64,000 nucleotides of DNA from Acetobacterium bakii (GTDB taxonomy: Bacteria; Bacillota; Clostridia; Eubacteriales; Eubacteriaceae): the NCBI RefSeq assembly GCF_001263355.1, contig NZ_LGYO01000022.1:30234-94233 (forward strand), written 5' to 3'. Below the pieces are notes generated by a model, which made no database searches, was not told the DNA's origin, and was given only the letters and a program-made list of their open reading frames with translations. Of the stretch, positions 1 to 9,687 are shown piece by piece; positions within the stretch are counted from its first letter, which is position 1; each line of letters starts with the position of its first letter. Position numbers and translations under genes: made by a program.

Positions 1-1
1 A

Positions 2-1459
2 GACCTGAGTAAATTGTACCAGCATGTCATGGTGGAAAAACCGGTTTTTTCGACTCCTGATGAAACCGATCCCAAGGCGACCATCAAACCGCTTCTGAAA
101 CACCCGTTATCCTATGCTAAATTTTTAAGTTTTATGAATAAAAGCACCAAAAGCCTTTTAGAAAAATATTTTACCGACCCGGAAATCTTCAAATTTTTTG
201 ACAAGTTGACCTCAACCTATTGTTACACAACCGTAGCAGAAACCCCGGCCATATTGGCGGCGGTGATGTTTGTGGATAACCACTTTGGGGGCAGCTTTTA
301 CCCAGCCGGTTCAACTGTCTTTTTACCGGGCAAGCTGGAAAAGGTTATTGAAGAAAATAATGGCCGAATGTTAATGAAACAGGAAGTTGTCAGGATTATT
401 TTTGAAAACAACAAGCCTACCGGCGTGGAACTAAAAAGTGGTGAGAAATATTATGCCAGAAACATTATTTATTCTGGAACCGTCTGGAATCTCTATGGTA
501 AGTTAATTGAAAAAGATTATCTGAACCCGGAAAAAATTGAGTGGGCCATGAAGCAGGTACCAACTTATCCCAGCGTTGTTTTGTATGCCTATGTGGATGC
601 CCAGGTCATCCCCGAGGATACCCAACCCATTGAGATGCTGGTTGGGAATCCCGATAAATTGGATGAAAGCGAAGTAACGGTTTATATCCCGAGCATTGAT
701 GACCACAGTCTTTGCGGTGCTGACGGACATGTGATTATGGCCATCGGTCCATCCTTTGAAAGCTGGGCTACTGAAAACGAATTGGCATACCAACAAAAAA
801 AAGAAATAGAGAAAATCAGACTTCTGGGGGTGCTTGAAAAAAGGTTCCCCGGATTTGAAAATGGGCTAAGATATGCTGAGGTCGCAAGTCCGAAAACCAT
901 TGAACGGTATACCAACAAAAATGATGGAGCCGTGGCCGGGCCCAAACAAATGCTGGGCCAGCATATGTTCAACCGCATGCTGACAAAAACCCTATGGGAT
1001 TCTCTGTACTGTTGCGGGGAATCAACGGCCATGGGCACCGGGACCCCAACGGTTACGATTTCAGGTTTGAGTGCGGCTAATGCAATCCTAAAAAAGCTGG
1101 GACTTGAAGAATTTACGTATCGGGAAAATATGAAAAATTATGTAACAATTGTCAATAAGCCCTTTGAATTGGAAAACCAATACGTCGGCTATCTTGAAGA
1201 GGAACGCACCATAATGAATGAAGCGTCCCGATGTCAGTACTGTGAATATCCAAAGTGCATGGAAAAGACAAAGCTGGATATCAGAGGGATTATGCGACGA
1301 GTAACCGTGGGTAATTTCGTAGGCGCCCGGAAACGCGCTGAGGGTTATTTCGAAGCAGATCAGGCACAGGAGCTTGAGAATTGTCAAAGCACCTGTATTC
1401 AAAAGGAAAAAACAGGAAGTCCTGTTGAGTTAATAAGTATTCTTAAATATCTGAAATGA
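2..1459 (+). CDS. Phytoene desaturase-like FAD oxidoreductase with Cys-rich C-terminal extension (5' partial)
   Basis: The reading frame is open to the left edge, so the N-terminal dinucleotide-binding GxGxxG region lies outside the window and the gene is partial. The visible part resembles the CrtI/retinol-saturase-like amine oxidase fold: a substrate-domain stretch, then the typical C-terminal FAD motif (LYCCGESTAMGTGTPT) followed by SGLSAANAIL. The last 90 residues are an addition. They hold CxxCxxxxC (CQYCEYPKC) and a later CQSTC, resembling the Fe-S domain of GltD or dihydropyrimidine dehydrogenase N-termini, but the usual fourth Cys (CPxxxDI) reads TKLDI. Substrate is unknown. A dispersed palindrome follows the stop codon. 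Confidence 0.7.
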   Translation, partial: DLSKLYQHVMVEKPVFSTPDETDPKATIKPLLKHPLSYAKFLSFMNKSTKSLLEKYFTDPEIFKFFDKLTSTYCYTTVAETPAILAAVMFVDNHFGGSFYPAGSTVFLPGKLEKVIEENNGRMLMKQEVVRIIFENNKPTGVELKSGEKYYARNIIYSGTVWNLYGKLIEKDYLNPEKIEWAMKQVPTYPSVVLYAYVDAQVIPEDTQPIEMLVGNPDKLDESEVTVYIPSIDDHSLCGADGHVIMAIGPSFESWATENELAYQQKKEIEKIRLLGVLEKRFPGFENGLRYAEVASPKTIERYTNKNDGAVAGPKQMLGQHMFNRMLTKTLWDSLYCCGESTAMGTGTPTVTISGLSAANAILKKLGLEEFTYRENMKNYVTIVNKPFELENQYVGYLEEERTIMNEASRCQYCEYPKCMEKTKLDIRGIMRRVTVGNFVGARKRAEGYFEADQAQELENCQSTCIQKEKTGSPVELISILKYLK

Positions 1460-1507
1460 TTCAGCCAATAAGGACTGGAGATACCTTATGGGAAGTTGTT
1501 AAAACCC

Positions 1508-1607
1508 GTCCCGGGGACAATGGTAAATCGTTGTCTGCTGCATGATCGTACAAGCTACGCTTGTTCGCCATGATGCAGACAACTGATGTTACGATTGTCC
1601 CCGGGAC
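1508..1607 (+). repeat. Dispersed ~100-bp palindromic hairpin repeat, copy 1
   Basis: Perfect 13-bp terminal inverted repeats (GTCCCGGGGACAA at 1508-1520, TTGTCCCCGGGAC at 1595-1607) enclose an imperfect palindromic core (TTGTCTGCTGCATGATCG and its near-complement). The whole unit could fold into one long hairpin. It fills most of the 1460-1780 gap. Related copies lie at 6783, 56731, 56884, 57848 and 63247. No coding capacity was seen. Confidence 0.85.
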
Positions 1608-1780
1608 TCACTTTTGTCTTCAGTCAGACGTACATTAAATTTAGTAATAATAGTTATTAAGGAGTAAATTAATAATCGCCAATCTTAATTTGTTCATTGA
1701 AGTTATTTTGGAAATGTGATAATATTTAGCTGGTATGTAAAACTGAATATGACTACAATATTAACAAAGAAGGAAGTCAG

Positions 1781-4603
1781 ATGAATACTCCAAACATGTT
1801 ATTAAATTTTATTGTGTATGTTATTCCAATAATAACTGCTATTTATATCACAGTGGGGGTTTTATTATATAAGTATAAGGGTGAGAACAGGGTAAATTAT
1901 TTCTCGTTGCTTATGTTTGCGGCTGCCGTCTATTCCTTTGGTTATTTTTTGGAACTGCATTGGGTATCACTTGATACGCTGTTGATTGTTCGTAATCTTG
2001 AGTTTCTGGGCTCGGTTTTTATCCCGACCTTTGGGATCTTATTTATTGCGCAATTAACAGGTACAAAAGTGGCTAAAAAAACTGAGATGGCTTTATTTGG
2101 TATTTCGCTGATTTTATGGCTGATTCTTATCACCAACCCATGGCATCATTTAATCTATCAGAGTATCAATCTGAATATTGTTAAAGGCTTTACTTTAGTG
2201 ACCACGGTAAAAGGACCGGCTTATTACTCTATGATGACGTACTATGCGGCTTTTCTAATGTTCGCGAGTATTGTTCTCCTAAAGGCATACAAGAAAGCAA
2301 CGAGAAAAAAACAGAAGAATAGTTTTCTGTTTTTATTGATCATATTTCAGCTGACTTGGCCAATCATGTTATTGATTTTATTGGGATATGCCGACTATAT
2401 TGATTTTACCCCGGGAACAATCATGATTATCTGTATTTTAATCGGTATTAATGAAATTAAAAATGATCTATTTGAACTGGAAATAAAGCGATGGAAAAAT
2501 ATGTTTTGCGAAATTGGCGAACCCGCATTTTTAGTTGATAAAAGCGGTGATGTGATTTGTTCCAATGAAAATGCCAAAGATTTTTTAAATGTAGCGAAAA
2601 CACACACCAGGGATAGCATCAAAAATCTGGATGATGCCCATATGAACAGAAAACTGGTTGCTTTTACCATCAATGATCAGGAACGATGGTTTGAAGTTGA
2701 AAAAAATGATTTTGGCCAAAAAAAAAGATTGGTGAATTATCTGCTTATTGATCGGACTGCTCGCAATCAGGCTGAGCTGGAATTGAAAGAAAGCGAAGAA
2801 AAATATCGGCTTCTGGTAACGCAAATGGAGCAGGGGTTGGCTGTTCATGAAATCATCCTTGATGAACAGGGAAATCCTATGGATTACCGTTTTCTGGATG
2901 TTAATGAGAGCTTTGAAGAAATAACTGGATTAAAACGGGAAAATATTCTGGGGAAAACTGTGCTTGAAGCATTGCCGGGAACCGAAAACTATTGGATTGA
3001 AAGATATGGGCAGGTGGCGCTGACCGGTGAGGCCCTGCATTATGAAAATTATTCAAAAGAGCTGAAAAAATATTTTGAAGTCATCGTTTATGCGCCCCGT
3101 AATAAACAATTTGCAGTGATTATCTCGGATATTACAAAGCGTAAAGAGTTGGAAACCGCGCTTTCAAACGAGAAAAATATTTTGGAAACAACCTTGAAAT
3201 CTGTGGGAGACGGTGTTATTTCGACCGATATAATGGGAAAGATCGTCTTTTTGAATATGGTCGGTGAAGACCTGACTGGTTGGACTCAGGAAGAAGCAAA
3301 GGGAAAAGAAATCGACGAAGTATTTAATATTATTAACGAATTCACCGGTAAGAAAAGCGACAATATCGTTAAAAAAGTGCTTGAAACCGGGAATGTATTG
3401 GAATTGGATAAACATACCTTGCTGATTTCAAAAGACGGTACCCAGCGGCCCATTGAAGACAGTGTCGCACCGATTTTGAAAGAAAACGGTGTGATTGCCG
3501 GGGCGGTATTGGTGTTCAGAGATTTCTCGGAGAAAAAGAAAAAGCAGGAAGAAATTTTGTACCTGAATTATCATGATTATCTCACCGGGCTTTATAACCG
3601 GCGGTACTACGAAGAAGCGTTGAAAAAGCTGGATACAAAAGAAAACCTCCCCTTAACCTTGGTGATGGGGGACGTCAATGGATTGAAACTGATCAATGAT
3701 TCCTTTGGTCACACCATGGGCGATGAGCTGCTCCAAAAAGCTGCGAAAACCATCGAAGAGGGATCCCGCAAAGATGATATTGTGGCCAGGCTGGGAGGCG
3801 ACGAATTTATTATTGTATTACCCCGAACTGATATTTTTGAAGCCGAGGAAATCGTCAAGCAAATCCGGCAGCTCACCTCCAAAGAAAAAATTGGGGCTTT
3901 TGATGTTTCAATTTCTTTTGGCTATGAAACCAAGGAGTTCGAGGAAGAGGACATCCAGGAGATCTTTAAAAAAGCAGAAGACGATATGTATCGCCATAAA
4001 TTATATGAAAGTTCGAGTACAAGAAGTAAGTCCATCGAACTCATTATGAATAATCTTTACGAACGAAGCCATCAAGAGATGCGGCATTCAAAAAGTGTGG
4101 CTAAAATGTGTGAAGCAATGGGTACAAAGCTCCATTTTAACAAGGCAGCAGTGGATGAAATTAAAATGGCTGGACTGATGCATGATATTGGAAAAATGGG
4201 CATTGACGAAAAATTACTTAACCGGTCAGCACCATCAGCAGAAGATGAATACAAAGTAATCCGAAAACATCCTGAAATAGGTTATCGGATCTTAAGTGCA
4301 TCGAATGAGTTTTCTGAAATGGCTAAATACGTTCTGGAACATCATGAGCGCTGGGATGGTAAAGGCTACCCCAAGGGTCTTAAAGACCAGGAAATTTCTC
4401 TTCAGGCACGGATCATCGCGGTTGCGGATGCATTTGATTCAATGACCAATAAAAAATGTTCCCAAAAGTCGTTCAGCCGGGCAGAGGCCATCGATGAAAT
4501 TAAAAAAAATATGGGAACTCAATTTGATCCAGACATTGCAAAGTTGTTCCTTGAAAAATGCCTGCCAGAAATGGACACATCATTGGAATCTATCATGAAA
4601 TAA
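1781..4603 (+). CDS. Membrane PAS/GGDEF/HD-GYP cyclic-di-GMP turnover protein
   Basis: A 940-residue protein. Residues about 8-220 form a seven-helix membrane region of the histidine-kinase N-terminal 7TM type. Two to three PAS domains follow (about 240-585), then a GGDEF domain with intact GGDEF near residue 672 and an RxxD inhibitory site (RKDD) five residues before it. The HD-GYP domain has HDIGK near 800, the KHPEIGY motif and HHERWDGKGYP near 862. Both synthesis and hydrolysis of c-di-GMP look possible. AAGGAAG precedes the ATG. It is a close paralogue of the broken gene at 20589-22495, lacking the REC domain but keeping an intact HD-GYP. An 8-bp inverted repeat (GAAATAAG/CTTATTTC, 4597-4624) spans the convergent ends with the next gene. 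Confidence 0.9.
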   Translation: MNTPNMLLNFIVYVIPIITAIYITVGVLLYKYKGENRVNYFSLLMFAAAVYSFGYFLELHWVSLDTLLIVRNLEFLGSVFIPTFGILFIAQLTGTKVAKKTEMALFGISLILWLILITNPWHHLIYQSINLNIVKGFTLVTTVKGPAYYSMMTYYAAFLMFASIVLLKAYKKATRKKQKNSFLFLLIIFQLTWPIMLLILLGYADYIDFTPGTIMIICILIGINEIKNDLFELEIKRWKNMFCEIGEPAFLVDKSGDVICSNENAKDFLNVAKTHTRDSIKNLDDAHMNRKLVAFTINDQERWFEVEKNDFGQKKRLVNYLLIDRTARNQAELELKESEEKYRLLVTQMEQGLAVHEIILDEQGNPMDYRFLDVNESFEEITGLKRENILGKTVLEALPGTENYWIERYGQVALTGEALHYENYSKELKKYFEVIVYAPRNKQFAVIISDITKRKELETALSNEKNILETTLKSVGDGVISTDIMGKIVFLNMVGEDLTGWTQEEAKGKEIDEVFNIINEFTGKKSDNIVKKVLETGNVLELDKHTLLISKDGTQRPIEDSVAPILKENGVIAGAVLVFRDFSEKKKKQEEILYLNYHDYLTGLYNRRYYEEALKKLDTKENLPLTLVMGDVNGLKLINDSFGHTMGDELLQKAAKTIEEGSRKDDIVARLGGDEFIIVLPRTDIFEAEEIVKQIRQLTSKEKIGAFDVSISFGYETKEFEEEDIQEIFKKAEDDMYRHKLYESSSTRSKSIELIMNNLYERSHQEMRHSKSVAKMCEAMGTKLHFNKAAVDEIKMAGLMHDIGKMGIDEKLLNRSAPSAEDEYKVIRKHPEIGYRILSASNEFSEMAKYVLEHHERWDGKGYPKGLKDQEISLQARIIAVADAFDSMTNKKCSQKSFSRAEAIDEIKKNMGTQFDPDIAKLFLEKCLPEMDTSLESIMK

Positions 4604-4617
4604 GTTTGTCGGACTGC

Positions 4618-6228
4618 TTATTTCAGTTGCTTTTTTACGGCATCGGCTGCTAATTTTCCTGTTAAAACAGATATTGGCAGTCCCGATGGGCTAAAGCTCC
4701 ATTGGCCGGCCTGAAAGATATCGGGGTGAGGGGTATCAATGGATTTGCCAACATCAGGAAGTGAACTGACTACCGGGATGATGGCATTGGTAAAAGCCCA
4801 GCCGGTGATGGCGCCTTGGGAATTTCCGGTCTTTTTTTCTAAAGTCAGAGGTGTGGAAGAAAACTGGTCGATGATTTTATTTTTAAACCCCTTTAAAAGA
4901 GTGGCATCCAAAACAGTGATGATGCATTCCTGGCTGAAGCGTTTAAATTCCTCATACCATCCCATGTTGAAAATATGTTTAACCAAAGAATAATCGAGTA
5001 AAGTACTGACAATTAATCCGGTCTGGTTTTTTGGGGCTAAATTGGCATCGCGCATCACCGGACAGGATATCTCATAGGTTGTCAGTTCGTAATACTTGCG
5101 GAGCCATTTAAAAATGGCTTCTTTATCTGATATATAGTTTGCATCCCCGGATTCTGACAATTTAGCTTTCAAGTCATTTAAGTTAATGGTTAACAACCCT
5201 TTTTTAGATGGCGTATAAAATAAATGCGCACTAAAAAGGTTTTTAAGAAAGCTTTTGTCTAAATCAAGAGTTAAATATAAGGTGAAGATGGAATCGCCTC
5301 CAATTTTATTGGACACGGCATTCTTTTGGTCCAGCACTTTTTGCTTGACTGTTGCATCTTCAATGGATTCTAAATCCATAATGGTGTAGAGCTTTTTTAA
5401 ATCCGAAGCCCAGATTAATTTTTTATAGTTGAATTTATTTTTATTCAAATCTTCGATCTGCTTAAGTTGAGGATTTAATTTGCATATTTCCGTTTGAGTC
5501 CTGATTTCCCCCTTATAATCAAGGAGCAATGTTTTCATGCTTTCAATCATGGCTCCGGTGCCGCCTTTGGGGTATTGGTAGTCAAGGTAAAGGCTAAAAT
5601 AACTTAAAGCAAAAAAAGCCGGTGTGTTTTTAAAAAAATGCTGTCCGATCATATCGATGAGTGCCGGATTCTTGGAAAAATGTTCCAAATACTCATAAAC
5701 AGGGGTGTCGAGTTTCACAATTTTTTTAATGGTAACGAAATATTTAAACATCCAGGGAATAACGGTTTTAAGAAGGTATGCCCGGTCTTTTTTTAAGTCC
5801 AAAAACAAGGGGTTGTCAATGCCGTAAAGCACATCCATATAGGTCATAACCCGTTTAAGTTCATTGATTATTTTTTGAATATCATCGGTATTATCGGGAA
5901 ATTGATGATTGAGCAAATGCTGATAATCCACCAGACTAGCTTTGGAAGTCAGCTGGATGATTTCGTTTTCGATGCCAATCGAAACATTGTTCTTAATAAA
6001 ATCGATTTCCAAACCCAATTGTCTTAGCATCGGAAATACAATTCCGGAATTTTCAATGGCTCGGATGCCGCCATCAAAGGTGAATCCCTTGTAATTAAAG
6101 GAATTAACCAATCCCCCAACTTTTTCTTCTTTTTCGCACACCAGCACCTTATAGCCATCTTTGCTCAGGAATGCAGCTGACGTCAGTCCCGCAATTCCGC
6201 CTCCGACGATTATTACATCATAGTTCAT
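4618..6228 (-). CDS. CrtI-like FAD-dependent phytoene desaturase/isomerase family protein
   Basis: About 536 residues. The N-terminus has the FAD dinucleotide motif VGGGIAGLTSA and the downstream EKEEKVGGLVNSF segment of amine-oxidase/CrtI proteins. The C-terminal part has FQAGQWSFSPSGLPIS, the second FAD contact region. I place the start at the ATG at 6228: the GTG at 6234 is part of the ribosome site GAGAGGTG, which sits 5-6 bases before the ATG. No carotenoid genes are nearby, so the substrate is unknown. The first gene in the window belongs to the same broad family but carries a C-terminal Cys-rich extension that this one lacks. Confidence 0.75.
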   Translation of the reverse strand: MNYDVIIVGGGIAGLTSAAFLSKDGYKVLVCEKEEKVGGLVNSFNYKGFTFDGGIRAIENSGIVFPMLRQLGLEIDFIKNNVSIGIENEIIQLTSKASLVDYQHLLNHQFPDNTDDIQKIINELKRVMTYMDVLYGIDNPLFLDLKKDRAYLLKTVIPWMFKYFVTIKKIVKLDTPVYEYLEHFSKNPALIDMIGQHFFKNTPAFFALSYFSLYLDYQYPKGGTGAMIESMKTLLLDYKGEIRTQTEICKLNPQLKQIEDLNKNKFNYKKLIWASDLKKLYTIMDLESIEDATVKQKVLDQKNAVSNKIGGDSIFTLYLTLDLDKSFLKNLFSAHLFYTPSKKGLLTINLNDLKAKLSESGDANYISDKEAIFKWLRKYYELTTYEISCPVMRDANLAPKNQTGLIVSTLLDYSLVKHIFNMGWYEEFKRFSQECIITVLDATLLKGFKNKIIDQFSSTPLTLEKKTGNSQGAITGWAFTNAIIPVVSSLPDVGKSIDTPHPDIFQAGQWSFSPSGLPISVLTGKLAADAVKKQLK

Positions 6229-6390
6229 ATGCACCTCTCATTGAAATTCTTTAGACAAAAGAAAATAGTTGCTGTTTATATAAGTATATCAATTTTAGCA
6301 ACATATAAACAACCATAAATAAAAAAATAGAAAGCCAGGCCTCAAAATATGGAAATATTCAAATACAAGGGATTGCAACATTTTGCCGGA

Positions 6391-6419
6391 TTGACAAAGT
6401 GTAAGACGAGGAGTACAAT
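6391..6419 (+). promoter_or_regulatory. Sigma-A-type promoter for the DUF5661-like gene
   Basis: TTGACA at 6391-6396, 17-base spacer, TACAAT at 6414-6419, upstream of the ATG at 6455. Confidence 0.7.
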
Positions 6420-6454
6420 CAAAAATAAATAGTGTTTAAGAAAGGGTGGTTTTT

Positions 6455-6727
6455 ATGTCATCAAAAAAAGTATTTACAAGTGAACAAGCCAGAGATGTCG
6501 GTAGAATGCTTGCAGTTGACTGGAGCAAATTTGATGTGGAGCAGTTTAGAATGGGGATGGACGTTGAGCTGGAACATGGGACAACGGATCCGCACACAAA
6601 TGTTACGGGTGATGAAATATTGGTAACAGGTAAAATTGCACTTGCCCATTTAAATGAATTTCCTGACTATTACACTCGGCTTGAAAAAATGGAAAAAGAA
6701 GCGGAAGCCTACTGGGAAAATAAATAA
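6455..6727 (+). CDS. Small conserved protein, DUF5661-like
   Basis: A 90-residue soluble acidic protein of unknown function. The core GMDVELEHG, GKIALAHLNEFPDYYTRL and the acidic C-terminal helix (EKMEKEAEAYW) match what I recall of the DUF5661 family, which occurs as stand-alone short proteins. The ATG at 6455 is preferred over the GTG at 6446 because that GTG lies inside the ribosome site AAAGGGTGG. It has its own promoter at 6391-6419 and terminator at 6736-6769, so it looks monocistronic. No function can be inferred from the neighbours. Confidence 0.7.
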   Translation: MSSKKVFTSEQARDVGRMLAVDWSKFDVEQFRMGMDVELEHGTTDPHTNVTGDEILVTGKIALAHLNEFPDYYTRLEKMEKEAEAYWENK

Positions 6728-6735
6728 CATAAATT

Positions 6736-6769
6736 AAAAAAGAATCGCCATTGTTGACGATTCTTTTTT
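6736..6769 (+). terminator. Intrinsic terminator after the DUF5661-like gene
   Basis: AGAATCG/CGATTCT stem flanked by A and T runs. Confidence 0.8.
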
Positions 6770-6782
6770 TGTTTGCATAATC

Positions 6783-6883
6783 GTTCTGGGGACAATGGTA
6801 AATCGTTGTGTGCTGCAAGATCGTACAGGCTATCGCCTGTTCGCCTTGATGCACACAACTGATGTTACGATTGTCCTCAGGAC
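6783..6883 (+). repeat. Dispersed ~100-bp palindromic hairpin repeat, copy 2
   Basis: Same family as 1508-1607 and in the same orientation. Outer arms are GTTCTGGGGACAA and TTGTCCTCAGGAC. The core has TTGTGTGCTGCAAGATCG and its near-complement. It sits between the terminator of the small + strand gene and the end of ablB. Confidence 0.85.
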
Positions 6884-6971
6884 TTACTTTTGTATTTTAT
6901 CAAAAGTTAGAGAATTGCTATAGCTACGATTCTGGGTTTGATAACTTACGCTATCTGCAGTCGTAATTCTT

Positions 6972-7802
6972 TTACAATTCTTTATGCCAGATGTTCATGG
7001 ACTCTATTGAGCCGGAAATCTGGGTGTTGTTAAAAAGGGTACCGCCAAAGTGGTAACCGGCCTTGGCAAAGGTGCTATTCATGCCGTAGGATAGAGACCG
7101 GGCAATGGTATATAGTAGGCGGTAGCCTTGCTCTTTCATTTGTTGTTCGAGTTCAAGCAGCAAATGCAGCGCCAGCTGGTGGCCCCGGTATTCGGGAAGC
7201 ACCGCGAAATCGGTCATTTCCGAGTTGAGATGGGCCGGATCGGTTTCGCTTGAAGCCACCGCCGCCAGACCATTCGGGGTGAAAACCCCATAATACTGAA
7301 TATTATCATTCATGGTTTCAAGGAGATAATCTTCATTAAAAATGGGGAAGGGGTAACTCTTGAAAACCGTTTGATAGACCTGGGCCAAAGCCGGTACATC
7401 ATCTTCGGTCAGGCGTCTGAGATACCATAATTCAGGGAGTGCAGTGGGTGGCTCACCGGCTTTTTCCTGGACACTGTGAATAATTTTTTCTAATTCAGCG
7501 GCATTTTCTCTTTTGGCGCGGTCTTCTGAGAAGTATTTGCACATCATCACACAGTCCTGCTGCCTTTGATAATAGGAAGGCATGATTGCTTCCTGTTGGT
7601 AGCCGTGGTCTTCGAAGCGGTTCTTTTGGCTGGCAGGCAGTTTAGCAACGATTTTTGTATAATTCTCTTTACTGGCAAGGGCATCCATGTGTTTGAGAAG
7701 CCCTTTTTGATCGCGTTCATCGAATTTCATCAAATAAATGCGATTGCCTTCTTTACCATGCTGCAAAAGGCTATGACCGAAGCTTTCTATTGTATCACTC
7801 AC
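6972..7802 (-). CDS. ablB: Beta-lysine N6-acetyltransferase
   Basis: A 276-residue GNAT-fold protein. It acetylates (3S)-beta-lysine made by the upstream aminomutase to give N-epsilon-acetyl-beta-lysine, a compatible solute known from methanogens and some bacteria. The C-terminal GNAT region shows FAVLPEYRGHQLALHLL, the acetyl-CoA loop pattern. Length matches the AblB family. The start is a GTG at 7802, immediately after the ablA stop, with GGAGG just upstream inside the end of ablA, so translation is probably coupled. The pair forms one operon and control is likely at the ablA leader. Confidence 0.88.
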   Translation of the reverse strand: MSDTIESFGHSLLQHGKEGNRIYLMKFDERDQKGLLKHMDALASKENYTKIVAKLPASQKNRFEDHGYQQEAIMPSYYQRQQDCVMMCKYFSEDRAKRENAAELEKIIHSVQEKAGEPPTALPELWYLRRLTEDDVPALAQVYQTVFKSYPFPIFNEDYLLETMNDNIQYYGVFTPNGLAAVASSETDPAHLNSEMTDFAVLPEYRGHQLALHLLLELEQQMKEQGYRLLYTIARSLSYGMNSTFAKAGYHFGGTLFNNTQISGSIESMNIWHKEL

Positions 7803-9137
7803 TTAAACCTCCAATTCCTCGACGTCCTTGTTGCGTTGGTCGCGTTCAAGATCTTCCGGCACAAGGGTAATGTCGTCATCGTAGTCACATAGTAATCGGG
7901 AAATGCCAATGGGCTTGAGATCGGCTTCGTCGTTATCAAGTTTTAATTGTAAATTACATTCTTCACAGTTTAAATCACAAACAGTGTGTTCGTAGCTGTC
8001 CGGCATTTTGTAAGTGGTAATGACGCCTTCGTAGTTTCGTAGAACAACCTTGTCGGTGGACCAGGAAATCAGATAATTAGGCATAATTGGTATTTTCCCA
8101 CCACCGCCGGGGGCATCGATGACATAGGTGGGAACGGCGAAACCACTGGTATGGCCTCTTAGGCTTTCCATGATTTCGATGCCTTTGCCGACGTTAGTTC
8201 TAAAGTGTTCAAGTCCTTCGGATAAATCACATTGGTAGAGGTAGTAGGGACGAACACGATTAGCCACTAGCTTATGGACTAATTTTTTCATGATGCGCGG
8301 GCAGTCATTAATGTCTCGTAGCAATACCGATTGATTGCCTAAGGGAATCCCGGCATTGGCTAATTTTTTAAGGGCGTTTCTTGAAGTCTTGGTGAGCTCG
8401 CGGGGATGATTGTAATGGGTATTGATCCAGAGATTATCATATTTTTTCAAGACTTTTATTAAGTTATCCGTGATGCGATAGGGTAAAACCACGGGTGTTC
8501 TCGTTCCGATACGAACGACTTCGACATGCGGGATTTGAGTGATCTGTTCTAAAATCCAATCGAGCTGTTCATCGGGCAATAAAAATGGATCGCCGCCGGA
8601 AAGCAGAACATCCCGGACGGTTGGGGTGTTTTTAATATATTCAATGCCTTCGAGGATCATGTCCTTGGAAGGAATGGAATCAACATCGCCGACTTTTCTT
8701 TTCCGGGTACAGAAACGACAGTACATGGAACAGACGTTACTGACATGAAATAAAACTCTGTCCGGATAACGATGGGTAATGCCGTGAACCGGGCTGTCTT
8801 TGTCTTCGCTAAGGGGATCGGCCATGTCAAAAGGTGAAATAGTCAATTCTTTGATGCTGGGAAAACATTGCTTGAAAACAGGATCGTTCTCATAATCATC
8901 CGAATCGATGAGTGACAGGTAGTAAGGGGTGATGGCCATGGGGAATTTTTCAATGGTCTTCTTTATTTCATCTCGTTTTTCATCTGAAAATTTTATACCC
9001 AGTATTTTTTCAACAGTTTCGACTTTTCGAATGGTGTTCTTAATTTGCCAACGCCAATCGGTCCATTTTTCCATTAAATATTTCGATGCGGTTTCACTGT
9101 TAAGATGTTCCTTTGTTATTTTAATTGCTTCTTGCAT
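7803..9137 (-). CDS. ablA: Lysine 2,3-aminomutase
   Basis: A radical-SAM, PLP-dependent enzyme of 444 residues that converts L-lysine to L-beta-lysine. The 4Fe-4S/SAM motif is CSMYCRFC (Cys near 136, 140, 143), followed by TRKRKVGD. The PLP region [12 protein letters not shown] is present, and a C-terminal Cys cluster ([12 protein letters not shown]) fits the zinc site of KAM. I start at the ATG at 9137, which has AAAGGAGA just before it; the upstream in-frame start at 9176 lies within the terminator region and lacks a site. Pairing with ablB points to osmolyte synthesis rather than lysine fermentation. A long leader with a terminator precedes it. Confidence 0.92.
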   Translation of the reverse strand: MQEAIKITKEHLNSETASKYLMEKWTDWRWQIKNTIRKVETVEKILGIKFSDEKRDEIKKTIEKFPMAITPYYLSLIDSDDYENDPVFKQCFPSIKELTISPFDMADPLSEDKDSPVHGITHRYPDRVLFHVSNVCSMYCRFCTRKRKVGDVDSIPSKDMILEGIEYIKNTPTVRDVLLSGGDPFLLPDEQLDWILEQITQIPHVEVVRIGTRTPVVLPYRITDNLIKVLKKYDNLWINTHYNHPRELTKTSRNALKKLANAGIPLGNQSVLLRDINDCPRIMKKLVHKLVANRVRPYYLYQCDLSEGLEHFRTNVGKGIEIMESLRGHTSGFAVPTYVIDAPGGGGKIPIMPNYLISWSTDKVVLRNYEGVITTYKMPDSYEHTVCDLNCEECNLQLKLDNDEADLKPIGISRLLCDYDDDITLVPEDLERDQRNKDVEELEV

Positions 9138-9459
9138 GTTGTCTCCTTTCAGGGGACGATTAATAAAAAAAAGCACTCTAACTCTGTTTTAAGAGAGTTA
9201 GAGTGCTTAAGTTTCGCTAAATATATAACTCACTTTATACCATCAAATATGCAACTTTAGGAGCTGCGCTGATAGTGTAGCATAAGACCGTGTGGATCCT
9301 ATACAAGCCCCAGTTCTATTGGGATTCATGTTTTTCTATGTAAATTTCATTGGGTTTATTCAAAGGGTTAGTTTATTTATTTCCACATTCTAAGGAATAC
9401 GTAAACAAGCTCACCAACAGAATTACTCAATACATATACTTCACATTGATACGTGACAC
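9138..9459 (-). promoter_or_regulatory. Long ablAB leader RNA, candidate riboswitch or attenuator (class unassigned)
   Basis: From the promoter at 9466-9494 transcription would start near 9459, giving about 322 nt of leader. It ends in a perfect 15-bp terminator just before the ablA ribosome site. On the minus strand, GAGTTA about 20 nt upstream of the terminator could pair with TAACTC in its 5' arm, giving a possible antiterminator. I could not match the leader to the lysine, glycine, c-di-AMP or T-box consensus. A 28-codon ATG frame inside it has no convincing ribosome site. Confidence 0.55.
9164..9208 (-). terminator. Attenuator-type intrinsic terminator upstream of ablA
   Basis: Arms 9194-9208 and 9171-9185 pair perfectly over 15 bp with an 8-nt loop, followed on the minus strand by a long U tract (A run at 9164-9172). 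It lies only about 27 nt before the ablA start, inside its own transcript. Confidence 0.85.
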
Positions 9460-9465
9460 CTTAAT

Positions 9466-9494
9466 ATTATACCAAAAAAGACAGTCGCTGTCAA
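9466..9494 (-). promoter_or_regulatory. Consensus sigma-A promoter of ablAB
   Basis: On the minus strand: TTGACA (9489-9494), 17-base spacer, TATAAT (9466-9471). A perfect match to the housekeeping consensus, which suits a strong promoter held in check by downstream attenuation. The remainder of the gap up to 9687 shows no further clear element. Confidence 0.85.
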
Positions 9495-9687
9495 AATCAG
9501 TTTAAGGAATGACCATTTTCACAGCATGCTGACTATAAATATCTATGACATTTGATTAATGGAATGGTATTATTAAAAGAGTGATTTTTAAGCATCTGAA
9601 AAAAACAAAAAAGGTTATAAATATTATAAAAGGGTATTAACTAAAGGACAACGCGTTAAAAAAATAAAAAAGGAGAACAATGCAATT

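Noticed and set aside
9236..9325. 28-codon leader peptide on the minus strand in the ablA leader
   Set aside because: No ribosome site and only one lysine codon, so no attenuation logic is seen.
9138..9459. Lysine riboswitch upstream of ablA
   Set aside because: I could not find the conserved L-box segments; left as unassigned leader.
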